From positions 62,001 through 126,000 of the forward strand of contig JAIXUC010000023.1 of the NCBI GenBank assembly GCA_027483665.1: a DNA stretch of 64,000 bases. Reading direction: 5' to 3'. This stretch comes from Comamonadaceae bacterium (GTDB lineage: Bacteria > Pseudomonadota > Gammaproteobacteria > Burkholderiales > Burkholderiaceae_C). A program made the position numbers and the translations under genes. Shown here one piece after another: positions 26,459 through 34,921 of this stretch (positions are counted from its first letter, which is position 1; every line of letters starts with the position of its first letter). A model generated the notes under the pieces. That model did no database searches. It worked only from the letters and a program-made list of their open reading frames with translations, and had not been told where the DNA came from.

Positions 26459-27547
26459 TCACCCCGCCGGGCGCAGCAGCGCGACCGCGCCTGAGAACGT
26501 GAAGAAAGCTGCCGCAGTTGACACCAAGATGATGCGGGCAATGCGGCCGTTGTCAGCGCCGAAGCGCTCGGCCAGCAGCGACACGTTGCTGGCGCTGGGT
26601 AGCGCAGCTGCCAAAACCATCACCAGCAACGCAGACCGCTCCAGCGGCAAACCCATGGCCGTGAGCGAGCCACCCACCAACAAAACCAGCAGTGGGTGCA
26701 ACAACAACTTGAACAAAGCCACGGGCACGTCGTCGCGCCAAGGGATGGCGTGTGGCGGTGCCGTGAAGCCGCGCGCTGCTGCGTCGGATGCGCTCATGAA
26801 AACGGCCGTGTCTGCTGCCAAGCTGGCTGCGTCGGTTGGCACGCCAAGGCTTGCCGGGGAGCGTGCCACCATTTGCGAGCGCGCCAACACAGCGCCGATG
26901 GTGAACAGCGCCACCGGCGACGCAGCATCGGCCAGCAAGCCCACGGTCTTGCCAATGGGCGTGGGTAAAACAAAGCCGACGGTCGAGGCCAAAGCGCCCA
27001 ACAAAATGGCCCAGGGCATGGGGTTGGTCAGCACGCCCTTCAAAGCCTTGAGCGCCGCTTGCCGCACCGGCGATGCAGTGCCACCGCCCGAGGCGGGCTG
27101 CACATCGAGGCGCGACAGCGCGATGCACAGCGAGGTGGTGATGACCATGTCCACCAGCATGGTGCCGATGATGGGGCCGGCCGCTGCGGGCCCCAACAGC
27201 GCCACCAGAAGCGGCACGCCCATGAAACCGGTGTTGGGAAATGCAGCCACCAATGCCCCGAAGGCCGCGTCGTTCCAGCGAATGCGCTCGTTGAGGCTCA
27301 CCGCCACGGCGAAGGCCACCATGACCACTGCGCACACCGTCCAGGTGGCGATGACCGTCACGTCCAGCAGTTGTGCGATGGGCGTGCTGGCGCCAAAGCG
27401 GTAGAGCAGACAAGGCAGTGCGAAGAACAGCACGAAACCGTTCAGCCCTGCAATAGCCTCTAGCGGCAGCAAGCGCCCGCGTGCTGCGAGGTAGCCGCAC
27501 AGCACCAGGGCAAAAAACGGAAGGGTGACGAGCAAGATGTCGAGCAC
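26459..27547 (-). CDS. AEC (auxin efflux carrier) family transporter
   Basis: This membrane carrier belongs to the family that moves organic acids or other small metabolites in bacteria. The GTG at 27547 gives 362 residues beginning directly with a membrane helix (LDILLVTLPFFALVLCGYLA). About ten hydrophobic segments follow in two halves around a central soluble loop (DAASLAADTAVFMSASDAAARG). The family motif FPNTGFMGVPLLVALLGP is clear. The loop insertion makes it longer than the usual 310-320. It converges on priA and diverges from the helicase gene. The substrate is unknown. Confidence 0.85.
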   Translation of the reverse strand: MLDILLVTLPFFALVLCGYLAARGRLLPLEAIAGLNGFVLFFALPCLLYRFGASTPIAQLLDVTVIATWTVCAVVMVAFAVAVSLNERIRWNDAAFGALVAAFPNTGFMGVPLLVALLGPAAAGPIIGTMLVDMVITTSLCIALSRLDVQPASGGGTASPVRQAALKALKGVLTNPMPWAILLGALASTVGFVLPTPIGKTVGLLADAASPVALFTIGAVLARSQMVARSPASLGVPTDAASLAADTAVFMSASDAAARGFTAPPHAIPWRDDVPVALFKLLLHPLLVLLVGGSLTAMGLPLERSALLVMVLAAALPSASNVSLLAERFGADNGRIARIILVSTAAAFFTFSGAVALLRPAG

Positions 27548-27658
27548 AGCGCTTTGAATTGTGGCAGCGCACCCCGAGAGCGGGCTGACGCGCCACCAAC
27601 AAGGCATCCAGCAACAGCCGCTGGGTATCATCCCGCGCCCCATGAACCTGCACCGCCC

Positions 27659-29797
27659 ATGACCGACCTGCTCGCAGGCTTGAACCCAGCTCAGCAAGAA
27701 GCGGTGCTGCACGTGGGCGGGCCCTGTCTGGTGTTGGCGGGTGCGGGATCGGGCAAAACGCGCGTCATCACGCACAAGATCGGTCGGCTCATTCAAGCCG
27801 GCTTGGCCGCAGAGCGCATTGCAGCGATCACCTTCACCAATAAGGCAGCCACCGAGATGCGCGAGCGAGCGCGCAAGCTGATTGGCAAGCCAGCAGGGCA
27901 AGTGCTGATTTGCACCTTCCATGCTTTAGGCGTGCGCATGCTGCGCCAAGACGGCGAGGCGCTGGGCTTGAAGCCCAATTTCTCCATCCTCGACACCGAC
28001 GACGTCACCAGCATCTTGAAAGACGCTGGCGGCAGCACCGATGCAGCCACTGCACGGCAGTGGCAGTGGGCCATCAGCCTGTGGAAGAACATGGGTTTGA
28101 ACGCGGCCCAAGCCGAGGCTCAGGCGCGCGACGACAGCGAGCGGCAAACGGCACGCATCATGGCGCGTTACGAAGAACGCCTGAGCGCCTATCAAAGCGT
28201 CGACTTCGACGACCTGATCGGTCTACCGCTCAAGCTCTTGCGCGAACACGCCGAGGTGCGCGAGCGCTGGCAGGCGGGCTTGGGCCATGTGCTGGTGGAC
28301 GAGTACCAAGACACCAACGCCACGCAGTACGAGGTGCTCAAACTGCTGGTCGGCCACCCGAGCGATGGACGCGGGCGCTTCACCACCGTGGGCGACGATG
28401 ACCAATCCATCTACGGCTGGCGCGGTGCCACGCTGGACAACTTGAAGCGCTTGCCGCAAGACTTCCCCAGCCTCAAAGTGGTGAAGCTCGAGCAGAACTA
28501 CCGCTCGACCGGTGCCATCTTGGCCGCTGCCAACAACGTCATCGGCCCCAACCCCAAGCTGTTTCCAAAAAAGCTTTGGAGCGCCATGGGCGACGGCGAG
28601 CCGGTGCGTGTGAGCGACGCAGACCATGAAGAGCACGAAGCCAATCGCGTGGTGGCGCGCATCCAGTCGCTGCGTGCAGCAGAAGTGGGCAGCGGCCCGG
28701 CAACGCAACACCGCGAGCTGCGCGACTTTGCCGTGCTCTACCGCGCCAACCACCAGGCGCGCGTGCTTGAGCAAGCGCTGCGCAAGGCACAAATTCCCTA
28801 CAAGGTGTCGGGCGGCCAGAGCTTTTTTGACCGAGCAGAAATTCGTGACTTGTGCGCCTGGTTGCGGCTGTGGGTCAATAACGACGACGACCCCGCGTTC
28901 TTGCGCGCCGTGACCACGCCCAAGCGCGGCATCGGCCACCAAACCTTGCAACAGCTGGGCACCTTTGCCAGCCGCTACAAGCTGAGCTTGTTCGAGGCCT
29001 TGTTCTCCAACAGCTTGTCCAGCGCGCTCAGTGCCCGAGCGGTGGCTGGCCTGCACGAGTTTGGCCGCAGCATCAACGACTTGGCTTACCGAGCGCGCCA
29101 CACCCAGGGCGCAGAGGATGCGCGGGTGTTTCTGGCCGACTGGCTCAAAGACATCGGCTACGAGCGCCACCTCTACGACGGCGAAGACAACGAGCGCGCA
29201 GCCGCCACGCGCTGGACACACGTGCAAGAGTTTTGCGATTGGATGGCCGGGCGCTGCGGCGGCGAGATCGACGACGCGGCTGGCGTTCAAATGGCCAGCG
29301 AGCGCAAGAACTTGTTGGAGGTGGCGCAAAGCATCGCGCTGCTGTCCACTTTGAACGAACGCGAGAAGGACCAAAACGTGGTGACGCTGTCCACACTGCA
29401 TGCAGCCAAAGGCCTGGAGTGGCCGCACGTCATGCTGGTGGGCGTGACCGAAGGGCTGCTGCCCTTTCGCATGGACGAAGACGCCACTGCCAGCAGCGCC
29501 CAAGCCCGCGAAGCGGCCAGCGAATCGCTGGCGCTGCGCCTGCAGGAAGAACGGCGGTTGATGTATGTCGGCATCACACGCGCGCAGCACACACTGCAGG
29601 TGAGCTGGACGCGCAAGAGAAAAAAGGGCCGCGACATGATCTCCGCACAACCCAGCCGCTTCATCGCAGAGATGGCGCTGGATGCGGCGACCATCAAAGA
29701 AGACCCGCGCGAAAAGCTCAAGGCCTTGCGCGCCGAATTTGCCCGCAAAGCTGAAACCAGCGCGGCACAGCGTGCCAAGGCGGACCCACATGGATGA
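27659..29797 (+). CDS. rep: ATP-dependent DNA helicase, Rep/UvrD family
   Basis: This superfamily 1A 3'-5' helicase of 712 residues carries all the expected motifs. They are Q-motif LNPAQQEAV, Walker A AGAGSGKT (residues 27-34), motif Ia TFTNKAATEMRER, Walker B VDEYQDTN, motif III GDDDQSIYGWRGA, motif IV LEQNYRS, motif V TLHAAKGLEW and motif VI EERRLMYVGITRA. The architecture is closer to Rep than to UvrD, lacking a long C-terminal Tudor extension, so rep is the better but not certain name. The ATG at 27659 is chosen because the Q-motif follows at once. Its end overlaps the ureohydrolase start by 8 bases. Confidence 0.88.
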   Translation: MTDLLAGLNPAQQEAVLHVGGPCLVLAGAGSGKTRVITHKIGRLIQAGLAAERIAAITFTNKAATEMRERARKLIGKPAGQVLICTFHALGVRMLRQDGEALGLKPNFSILDTDDVTSILKDAGGSTDAATARQWQWAISLWKNMGLNAAQAEAQARDDSERQTARIMARYEERLSAYQSVDFDDLIGLPLKLLREHAEVRERWQAGLGHVLVDEYQDTNATQYEVLKLLVGHPSDGRGRFTTVGDDDQSIYGWRGATLDNLKRLPQDFPSLKVVKLEQNYRSTGAILAAANNVIGPNPKLFPKKLWSAMGDGEPVRVSDADHEEHEANRVVARIQSLRAAEVGSGPATQHRELRDFAVLYRANHQARVLEQALRKAQIPYKVSGGQSFFDRAEIRDLCAWLRLWVNNDDDPAFLRAVTTPKRGIGHQTLQQLGTFASRYKLSLFEALFSNSLSSALSARAVAGLHEFGRSINDLAYRARHTQGAEDARVFLADWLKDIGYERHLYDGEDNERAAATRWTHVQEFCDWMAGRCGGEIDDAAGVQMASERKNLLEVAQSIALLSTLNEREKDQNVVTLSTLHAAKGLEWPHVMLVGVTEGLLPFRMDEDATASSAQAREAASESLALRLQEERRLMYVGITRAQHTLQVSWTRKRKKGRDMISAQPSRFIAEMALDAATIKEDPREKLKALRAEFARKAETSAAQRAKADPHG

Positions 29798-30857
29798 GGC
29801 AACCAGCCAGCAGGCTGTCCAGCGTGTGGCGCCGCTGCTGGCCCCCTCGGCAACGCCGGGCAGCGCAGCTCCGTGCGCCGCACCAGCCAACACCGGCTTT
29901 ATGGGCTGGCCAGTCGAGCTTGCAGCGCCCGATCGCGCCCGCGCCGCCGATGTAGCCCTGGTCGGCATCCCCTTGAGCGAGCCCTATAGCGGACAAGCCG
30001 ATCCCAACGACCAAGCCAAGGCACCGGACGCCATTCGCGCGCAGTCGCACCAAATCTGGGACGGGCCAGAGCACTGGGACTTTGATTTGGGTGCCACCTG
30101 GTCCGAGTGTTTGCCGCCACGCTGCTGGGACTTGGGTAACTGGCTGCCAGCAACGCAGCGCAGCGGACCGGGGTTCTCTCGCTTTTTGCAGGAGGCAGCC
30201 AGCGCCATGGGCGAGTTGTTTGCGGCAGGAACACAGGTGCTGGTTCTTGGCGGCGACCACGGTGCGAGCATTCCCGTGCTGATGGGCCTGCAAGGCTTGG
30301 CAAGGCCTGTTCATGTGCTGCACATCGACGCCCACCTCGACTGGCGCGACGAGGTGGGCGGTGTTCGTCATGGCTACAGCAGCCCACTCAGACGCGCCAG
30401 CGAAATGCCTTGGATCAGCGGCATGACGCAGATCGGACTGCGCGGCACCGGCAGCGCGCGGCGTGCCGAGTGGGAGGCTGCGCAAGCATGGGGCTCGCAC
30501 TGCTTGAGCGCCCGGCAAGTCCACGCGAGCGGCATGCAGGCGGTCATCGACGCACTTCCAGAAGCGACAGACTTCTACATCACCATAGACGCCGACGGCC
30601 TCGACCCCTCGTTGATGCCCGCTGTCATGGCGCCAGCGCCGGGCGGCTTGCGTTTCGAGCAAGTGGCCGCGCTGATCGCAGGCGCGGGCCAACGCGGGCG
30701 CATCGTGGGAATGGACGTGGTGGAAGTGGCCCCGACTTACGACTTGGCCAACCAACAAACCTGCATCACGGCTGGGCGTTTGCTGCTGCAGGCCTTAGCC
30801 GCCACCTGGGGCCCGGGTGTGCAGCAGCAGCGGCCTCAGCGCTCCCCAAAGGATTGA
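29790..30857 (+). CDS. Ureohydrolase (agmatinase/arginase family)
   Basis: Members hydrolyse guanidino compounds (agmatine, arginine, guanidinobutyrate or guanidine) to urea and an amine at a binuclear Mn or Ni centre. The 355-residue protein has the metal motifs GGDHGASIPVLMGL, HIDAHLDWRDEVGG and ITIDADGLDPSLMPAVMAP (DxDxxDPxxxP), and a Glu in GMDVVEVAP. A long N-terminal arm (about 45 residues) precedes GIPLSEPYSG. The arm and the low similarity to SpeB around the substrate loop leave the substrate open. It shares a junction with the helicase gene. The 3' end overlaps the truncated hlyD-like gene by 22 bases on the other strand. Confidence 0.82.
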   Translation: MDEATSQQAVQRVAPLLAPSATPGSAAPCAAPANTGFMGWPVELAAPDRARAADVALVGIPLSEPYSGQADPNDQAKAPDAIRAQSHQIWDGPEHWDFDLGATWSECLPPRCWDLGNWLPATQRSGPGFSRFLQEAASAMGELFAAGTQVLVLGGDHGASIPVLMGLQGLARPVHVLHIDAHLDWRDEVGGVRHGYSSPLRRASEMPWISGMTQIGLRGTGSARRAEWEAAQAWGSHCLSARQVHASGMQAVIDALPEATDFYITIDADGLDPSLMPAVMAPAPGGLRFEQVAALIAGAGQRGRIVGMDVVEVAPTYDLANQQTCITAGRLLLQALAATWGPGVQQQRPQRSPKD

Positions 30858-31894
30858 GCCAGGGTTTTGGTGATGGGCTTGGTGAGGTAAGACAACACGC
30901 TGCGCTCCATGGCCTTGATGTCCACGCTGGCCGTCATGCCGGGACGAACCTGAATGCCCTGGGCTTGGTCTTTGAACTCCGCCTCGCGGATGCGGATGTG
31001 GACGCGGTAGTAACTGCTGCGGCCTTGCGCGGTTTCTTCGGTCAAGGTGTCTGGACTGATGTAGCTGACCTCGCCGTTCATGGCACCGAAGATGGAGAAG
31101 TCATACGCGTCGAGTTTGACGTTGGCGCTTTGACCGACCTGCACAAAGGCGATGTCGGCTGGGCTGATGCGCGCTTCGGCAACCAAGTCGCCGCCGGTCG
31201 GCAAAATTTCCATCACGGTCTCGCCAGGGCGCACCACACCGCCTACGGTGGGCAAGCGCACGTTGTTGACGATGCCGTCGGCTGGGGCGTGCAATTCGGT
31301 TTGCGCCAGCAACTGGCTGCGGTCGCGCATTTGCTCGCTTTGCGTGTTCAGCTCTTCCTGGGCGCGGGTCATCTCGGCTTGGGCGTCTTGGAAGTAGCGG
31401 TTGCGTTTGTTGGTGATCTGCGCTTCCAGGTCAGCCACGACACGTTGTAAGCGCAGCACCTCCGAGCGGCTCACATCGCCCGATGATTCGAGCTGCTGCA
31501 CCATGCGCCACTCGGCCTGTGCCAGCACCAGCATGCGCTGCAGCGCCGCCACCTCTTGGTCGATGGCGGTGCGCCGCTTCTGAAACAGCACTGTCTGGTT
31601 GCGGATGTAGTCGGCCCAGGGCAACAGGTCAGGCGCAAACTTCAGCTCGGTGCCATAGACCTCGGCCTGCAGGCGCGTGAGCGTGATGCGCAGCGCCGCC
31701 ATCTTGGCTTCTGTGTCGTCCACCGCCGCTTGGGCGCGGGCACGCCCCAAAGTGACCAGCAATTGCCCGGCGCGGACCGTGTCGCCTTCCCGCACATGCA
31801 GCGCCGTGACCACGCCGCCATCGGCGCTTTGCACCACCTGCGTGCGGGCTGCAGCAATGATTTGCGCCTGGGCCCGCGTCACCTGATCGATGCG
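30836..31894 (-). pseudogene. HlyD-family type I secretion adaptor, 5'-truncated
   Basis: The product is a periplasmic membrane-fusion adaptor with a coiled-coil hairpin (LVLAQAEWRMVQQLESSGDV, LQRVVADLEAQI). A lipoyl/beta-barrel half follows with HAPADGIVNNVRLPTVGGVV, ending LDAYDFSIFGAMNGEVSYIS and a terminal SVLSYLTKP stretch. All of this matches the C-terminal four-fifths of HlyD-type adaptors (usually about 430-450 residues). The N-terminal cytoplasmic tail and membrane anchor are missing. Homologous sequence runs back only to RIDQVTRAQAQ, and then the luxI-like remnant begins on the other strand. A GTG at 31882 opens a 348-residue frame, but without the anchor it is unlikely to work. No partner ABC exporter or TolC gene is nearby. 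Confidence 0.75.
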
Positions 31895-32166
31895 AGAAGG
31901 TCTGGGAGCTGTCGCGCTTTGCGGCGGTCGATTTGGATTCGGCTCAGGGGCACGCCTTGGGTGCGTTCTCTTCGCCCGTCGCAGTCGAGTTGCTGCAGCA
32001 AGCCATCCGCAGCGCCAGCGACCAAGGCGCCGAGCGGCTGATCACGGTGTCCCCCGTGGGAGTCGAGCGATTGCTGCGCCGAGCAGGCTTCAAGGCGCAC
32101 CGGGCTGCACCGCCCGTGCTGGTAGACCAAGCGCCACTGTTTGCCTGCTGGATCGAATGCACATGA
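31888..32166 (+). pseudogene. C-terminal remnant of a LuxI-type acyl-homoserine lactone synthase
   Basis: The frame reads KVWELSRFAAVDLDSAQG, continues with VAVELLQQAIRSASDQGAER, then LITVSPVGVERLLRRAG and the ending FACWIECT. WELSRFA and ERLLRRAG are hallmark blocks of AHL synthases. The first 60-70 residues of a LuxI protein, which carry several invariant catalytic residues, are absent. Upstream of residue Cys-Glu-Lys-Val the frame runs into antisense of the HlyD-like gene without a start codon. The stop TGA (32164-32166) overlaps the ATG of the ArsR gene. The fragment is not expected to be active. An alternative reading as a uroporphyrinogen-III synthase end was rejected. Confidence 0.72.
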
Positions 32167-32606
32167 GTCTCGCTGACAACCAGCTCCAGATCGAGGTGGG
32201 AATCAACAGGCCCTCGAAAACCACACGTGACGGTCCAGACGGGACGCGCCTGCCCGGCTTGGATGCGCACTATCAGTACGTAGCCGCTCTCTTTCAAGCC
32301 TTGTCGGTCCCGGCGCGGGTCAAGCTGATCCTGCAGCTACACCAAGGCGAGCAACGCGCAAGCGATTTGGCGCAAGCTGCACGCACGTCGCCATCCAACG
32401 TGTCACAGCACCTGGCGCTGCTTTTGAGCCTGGGCTTCGTGCACCGAAGGCGCTGTGGACAGCAGGTGTTCTATCGCCTGAGCCGACGCTACTGGGGCGA
32501 ACTGCTGGCTGAACTGTGCGCCACAGCCCCCGACGTGAGAGCGGTACCCAATGAAGCGCTGCTGTCTTTTTCGCGCGAGGCAAAACCCCAAGACCAAAGC
32601 GCCTGA
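32157..32606 (+). CDS. ArsR-family winged-helix regulator
   Basis: The product of about 147-149 residues has the ArsR/SmtB winged helix. ALSVPARVKLILQLHQGEQR leads to the recognition helix TSPSNVSQHLALLLSLGFV and the wing RRRCGQQVFYRLS. Possible starts are ATG at 32157 or 32163; the second overlaps the luxI-remnant stop as ATGA. Only one Cys (in the wing) is seen, so it does not look like a classical metal sensor with a Cys-x-Cys site. The 3' end overlaps puhE by 118 bases on the opposite strand. Possible targets are quorum-sensing or photosynthesis genes next to it, which is a guess from position. Confidence 0.78.
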   Translation: MHMSLADNQLQIEVGINRPSKTTRDGPDGTRLPGLDAHYQYVAALFQALSVPARVKLILQLHQGEQRASDLAQAARTSPSNVSQHLALLLSLGFVHRRRCGQQVFYRLSRRYWGELLAELCATAPDVRAVPNEALLSFSREAKPQDQSA

Positions 32607-33328
32607 GACGGCATGGGTACAACCAACAACCAGTGCTCCAGCACCGCCAGCGACAGCATGGTGGCTGCAAATGTCAACCCGACAGCCACGTGGCTGCTCA
32701 TGTCAGCTTGACCCACGGCCTGCCACAACCAGACAGCAGCCACCGTGGACAAGGTAACCGAGAACGGAAACAGAAGGTTCATGGGCCGCTGGGTGAAGTA
32801 GGTTTGAAGGTACTTCAAATGCGGCGGCAAAAACTGTTCGTTCAAGTTGCGCACACCCAGAAACACGTTGAGTTTGGCGCTTTGGCGCATGACCCACAGC
32901 ACCAGGTAGGTCCACCAGCCGGTCTGGTTGGGCGAGTCGCCCAGCGTGAGCCACACCCCCGCTGCCAGCACGACCAGCGCGAGCTCGTGGTGAGCGACCG
33001 CCATGAAAGCATGCCCCGCACGGCGCCAGCCCTTGGCGAGCGGCGGGCATTCGGTTTTACGCGGGCCTGTCACGTAGCCCAGCAAAAAAGCCACCTCTTG
33101 CCAACCCCAGATCAAGACCGCGCAGGTGAAGGCGCAATAAGCACCGGCCACCGTCGTCAGGTCTCGGCTGGTGGCCAGGCCCACGAAAGCCAGCACCAGC
33201 ACCACGCTGCTGCCCAAAAACGTCCACTTGAAGGTGCGCTGCGGCAGGCCGTCCAGATACAGGATCAGGCCTGTGCTGAACCACCAGATGAACAGGCAGA
33301 ACAGCACCGGCAGGACATAGGCCCACAT
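32489..33328 (-). CDS. puhE: Photosynthetic complex assembly protein PuhE
   Basis: PuhE is a multi-pass membrane protein needed for efficient reaction-centre/LH1 assembly and proper bacteriochlorophyll flux. From the ATG at 33328 it has 279 residues with about seven membrane segments. Seen are FCLFIWWFSTGLILYLDGLP, WGWQEVAFLLGYVTGPRK, HHELALVVLAAGVWL and the motif SAKLNVFLGVRNLNEQFLPP. The typical core ends near LEHWLLVVPMPSQALWSW. A Ser/Ala-rich tail of about 30 residues runs over the end of the ArsR gene on the other strand. It closes the minus-strand photosynthesis superoperon. Confidence 0.9.
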   Translation of the reverse strand: MWAYVLPVLFCLFIWWFSTGLILYLDGLPQRTFKWTFLGSSVVLVLAFVGLATSRDLTTVAGAYCAFTCAVLIWGWQEVAFLLGYVTGPRKTECPPLAKGWRRAGHAFMAVAHHELALVVLAAGVWLTLGDSPNQTGWWTYLVLWVMRQSAKLNVFLGVRNLNEQFLPPHLKYLQTYFTQRPMNLLFPFSVTLSTVAAVWLWQAVGQADMSSHVAVGLTFAATMLSLAVLEHWLLVVPMPSQALWSWGFASREKDSSASLGTALTSGAVAHSSASSSPQ

Positions 33329-33338
33329 CGCCAATCCT

Positions 33339-34403
33339 TTACCAGGTGGGCGCCATGCGCACTTGAACCGGTAACTCGTTGGATTTGGTGGGCAAGAGGT
33401 ACAAGCGCGCGTAGGTGACGGCGGCCAAAGCCGCCCAGCCACCCCGCTTGAGCATGCCCATCACGCCGCCTTGGGCCTTGGCGCGCTCCATGCCTTGCGC
33501 GCACTCGAACAAGCGGTGCAAGCCAGCGCGGAAGCTCGGATGGTCGGTGTCGAGCATGACCGGGAACACTTGTTTGCTGATCTCGGTGGTGATGCGAAAC
33601 ACCTCGAAGTCGTAAGCGGTGGACTCAAAGCCCATGGCCTCGTGCAACTGCGGGCGGGTGTGGTCGCGCACATACATGGTGGCGTAGACGGCCAGCAGGA
33701 AAAAGCGAATCCACAGCTTGTTGCCACCGCGCAGCAGGTGCGGGTTGGCGCGCAGGATGAGTGCGAAGGACTCACCGTGGCGGTACTCGTCGTTGCACCA
33801 ACGCTCGAACCAGCGAAAGATGGGGTGAAAGCGCAACTCGGGGTGCCGCTCGAGCTGGCGGAAGATGGTGATGTAGCGCGCGTAGCCAATCTTCTCGGAC
33901 AGGTACACCGCGTAGAAGATGTACTTGGGCTTGAAGTAGGTGTAGGCCTTGGTGCGCTTCAAGCCACCCAAGTCCACGCCCAGGCCATAGTCGCGCAGGG
34001 CCTGGTTGATGAAGCCTGCGTGGCGCGATTCATCACGCGCCATGAAGCGCATCAAAGCCTTGATATCGGGGTTGCTGACGTTCTTGGCGATCTCGTTGTA
34101 GAGCACGCAGCCAGAAAACTCGGAGGTCACCGAGCTGACCAGAAAGTCAATGAACTCGTCGTGCAGCGCAGGCGGCAGGGTCTTGATTTCCGCTGCGAAC
34201 TCGGCCGTGCGCTGGAAATGGTCGTGGTTGTTGTCACCTTCGTACTCGGCCATCATCGCGTCCCACTCTTGGCGCACTGGCTCCACATTGATGCGGTCCA
34301 TGGCGGCGTAGTCGGTGCTGTAGAAGCGCGGCGAGAGCATGCTGCTGACGCGGGCTTTCTGGGTGGCTTCCTCGGCTGAGGTGATGGCGTGTACTGCGTT
34401 CAT
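33339..34403 (-). CDS. acsF: Mg-protoporphyrin IX monomethyl ester (oxidative) cyclase AcsF
   Basis: This O2-dependent di-iron enzyme forms the fifth (isocyclic) ring of bacteriochlorophyll. The 354-residue protein has the di-iron ligand motifs of the family: [23 protein letters not shown] (ExxH) and [14 protein letters not shown] (ExxH). The substrate-facing helices [20 protein letters not shown] follow. A good AGGAG ribosome-binding sequence lies before the ATG. The O2-independent enzyme BchE is not in the window, so the visible pathway is aerobic. It lies between puhC and puhE in the superoperon. Confidence 0.97.
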   Translation of the reverse strand: MNAVHAITSAEEATQKARVSSMLSPRFYSTDYAAMDRINVEPVRQEWDAMMAEYEGDNNHDHFQRTAEFAAEIKTLPPALHDEFIDFLVSSVTSEFSGCVLYNEIAKNVSNPDIKALMRFMARDESRHAGFINQALRDYGLGVDLGGLKRTKAYTYFKPKYIFYAVYLSEKIGYARYITIFRQLERHPELRFHPIFRWFERWCNDEYRHGESFALILRANPHLLRGGNKLWIRFFLLAVYATMYVRDHTRPQLHEAMGFESTAYDFEVFRITTEISKQVFPVMLDTDHPSFRAGLHRLFECAQGMERAKAQGGVMGMLKRGGWAALAAVTYARLYLLPTKSNELPVQVRMAPTW

Positions 34404-34431
34404 GACAACTCCTGATCAGGTTCTCTGAGGT

Positions 34432-34911
34432 TCACTGGGTCAGCACAGCGGCTGGCTCAGGCTGTCGCAACATGGCGACGAAAGGTTGCGGGTTGATGGC
34501 GCCGAAAGAAGCCAGGTCGATGCGGCGTTCTGTCACCGGGTCGAGCAAGGTGATGCGGCCATCGGCGTGGGCCGTGAGCACGAAGGGCAGCTCTGAACCC
34601 AGCCCCGCACGCCGGCGTTCTCGGGCCAGGCCACGCAGCGCGCCGCGCACGAAGCCGTTTTCGCCTTCGATGCGCTGCAACTCCAGGCCACTTTTGGCGC
34701 TGATGACGGCCACACTGCCATCGGGTCGGTCTTCGAACCGCAGTGAGCGGCTGGCCACGACTTCCGCGTCGGGCATGACGTTGGCAGAGCCTGTCAGGCG
34801 CACGGTGGCGGCCCCCAGAATGGTCAGCGCCAGCAAGGCACCCGCCGCCAGCAGCGGGGCGCGGCCAATCGGGGCTTCGTGGGAATGCGCGTGGTTGAAG
34901 GGCTCGCTCAT
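34432..34911 (-). CDS. puhC: Photosynthetic complex assembly protein PuhC
   Basis: PuhC is a single-pass membrane protein that aids assembly of LH1 around the reaction centre. The 159-residue product has a His-rich short N-terminus (FNHAHSHEAPIG), one membrane helix (LLAAGALLALTILGAATV), and a periplasmic domain with LRFEDRPDGSVAVISAKSG and GENGFVRGALRGLARERRR, typical of PuhC. It follows puhB by 10 bases. Its distinct family identity is clear from the ENGFVRG core. Confidence 0.93.
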   Translation of the reverse strand: MSEPFNHAHSHEAPIGRAPLLAAGALLALTILGAATVRLTGSANVMPDAEVVASRSLRFEDRPDGSVAVISAKSGLELQRIEGENGFVRGALRGLARERRRAGLGSELPFVLTAHADGRITLLDPVTERRIDLASFGAINPQPFVAMLRQPEPAAVLTQ

Positions 34912-34921
34912 GGTTCAGCTT

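Noticed and set aside
31888-32166. Fragment first read as the C-terminus of uroporphyrinogen-III synthase (HemD)
   Set aside because: The blocks WELSRFA and ERLLRRAG, and the ending FACWIE, are typical of LuxI-type AHL synthases and do not fit HemD.
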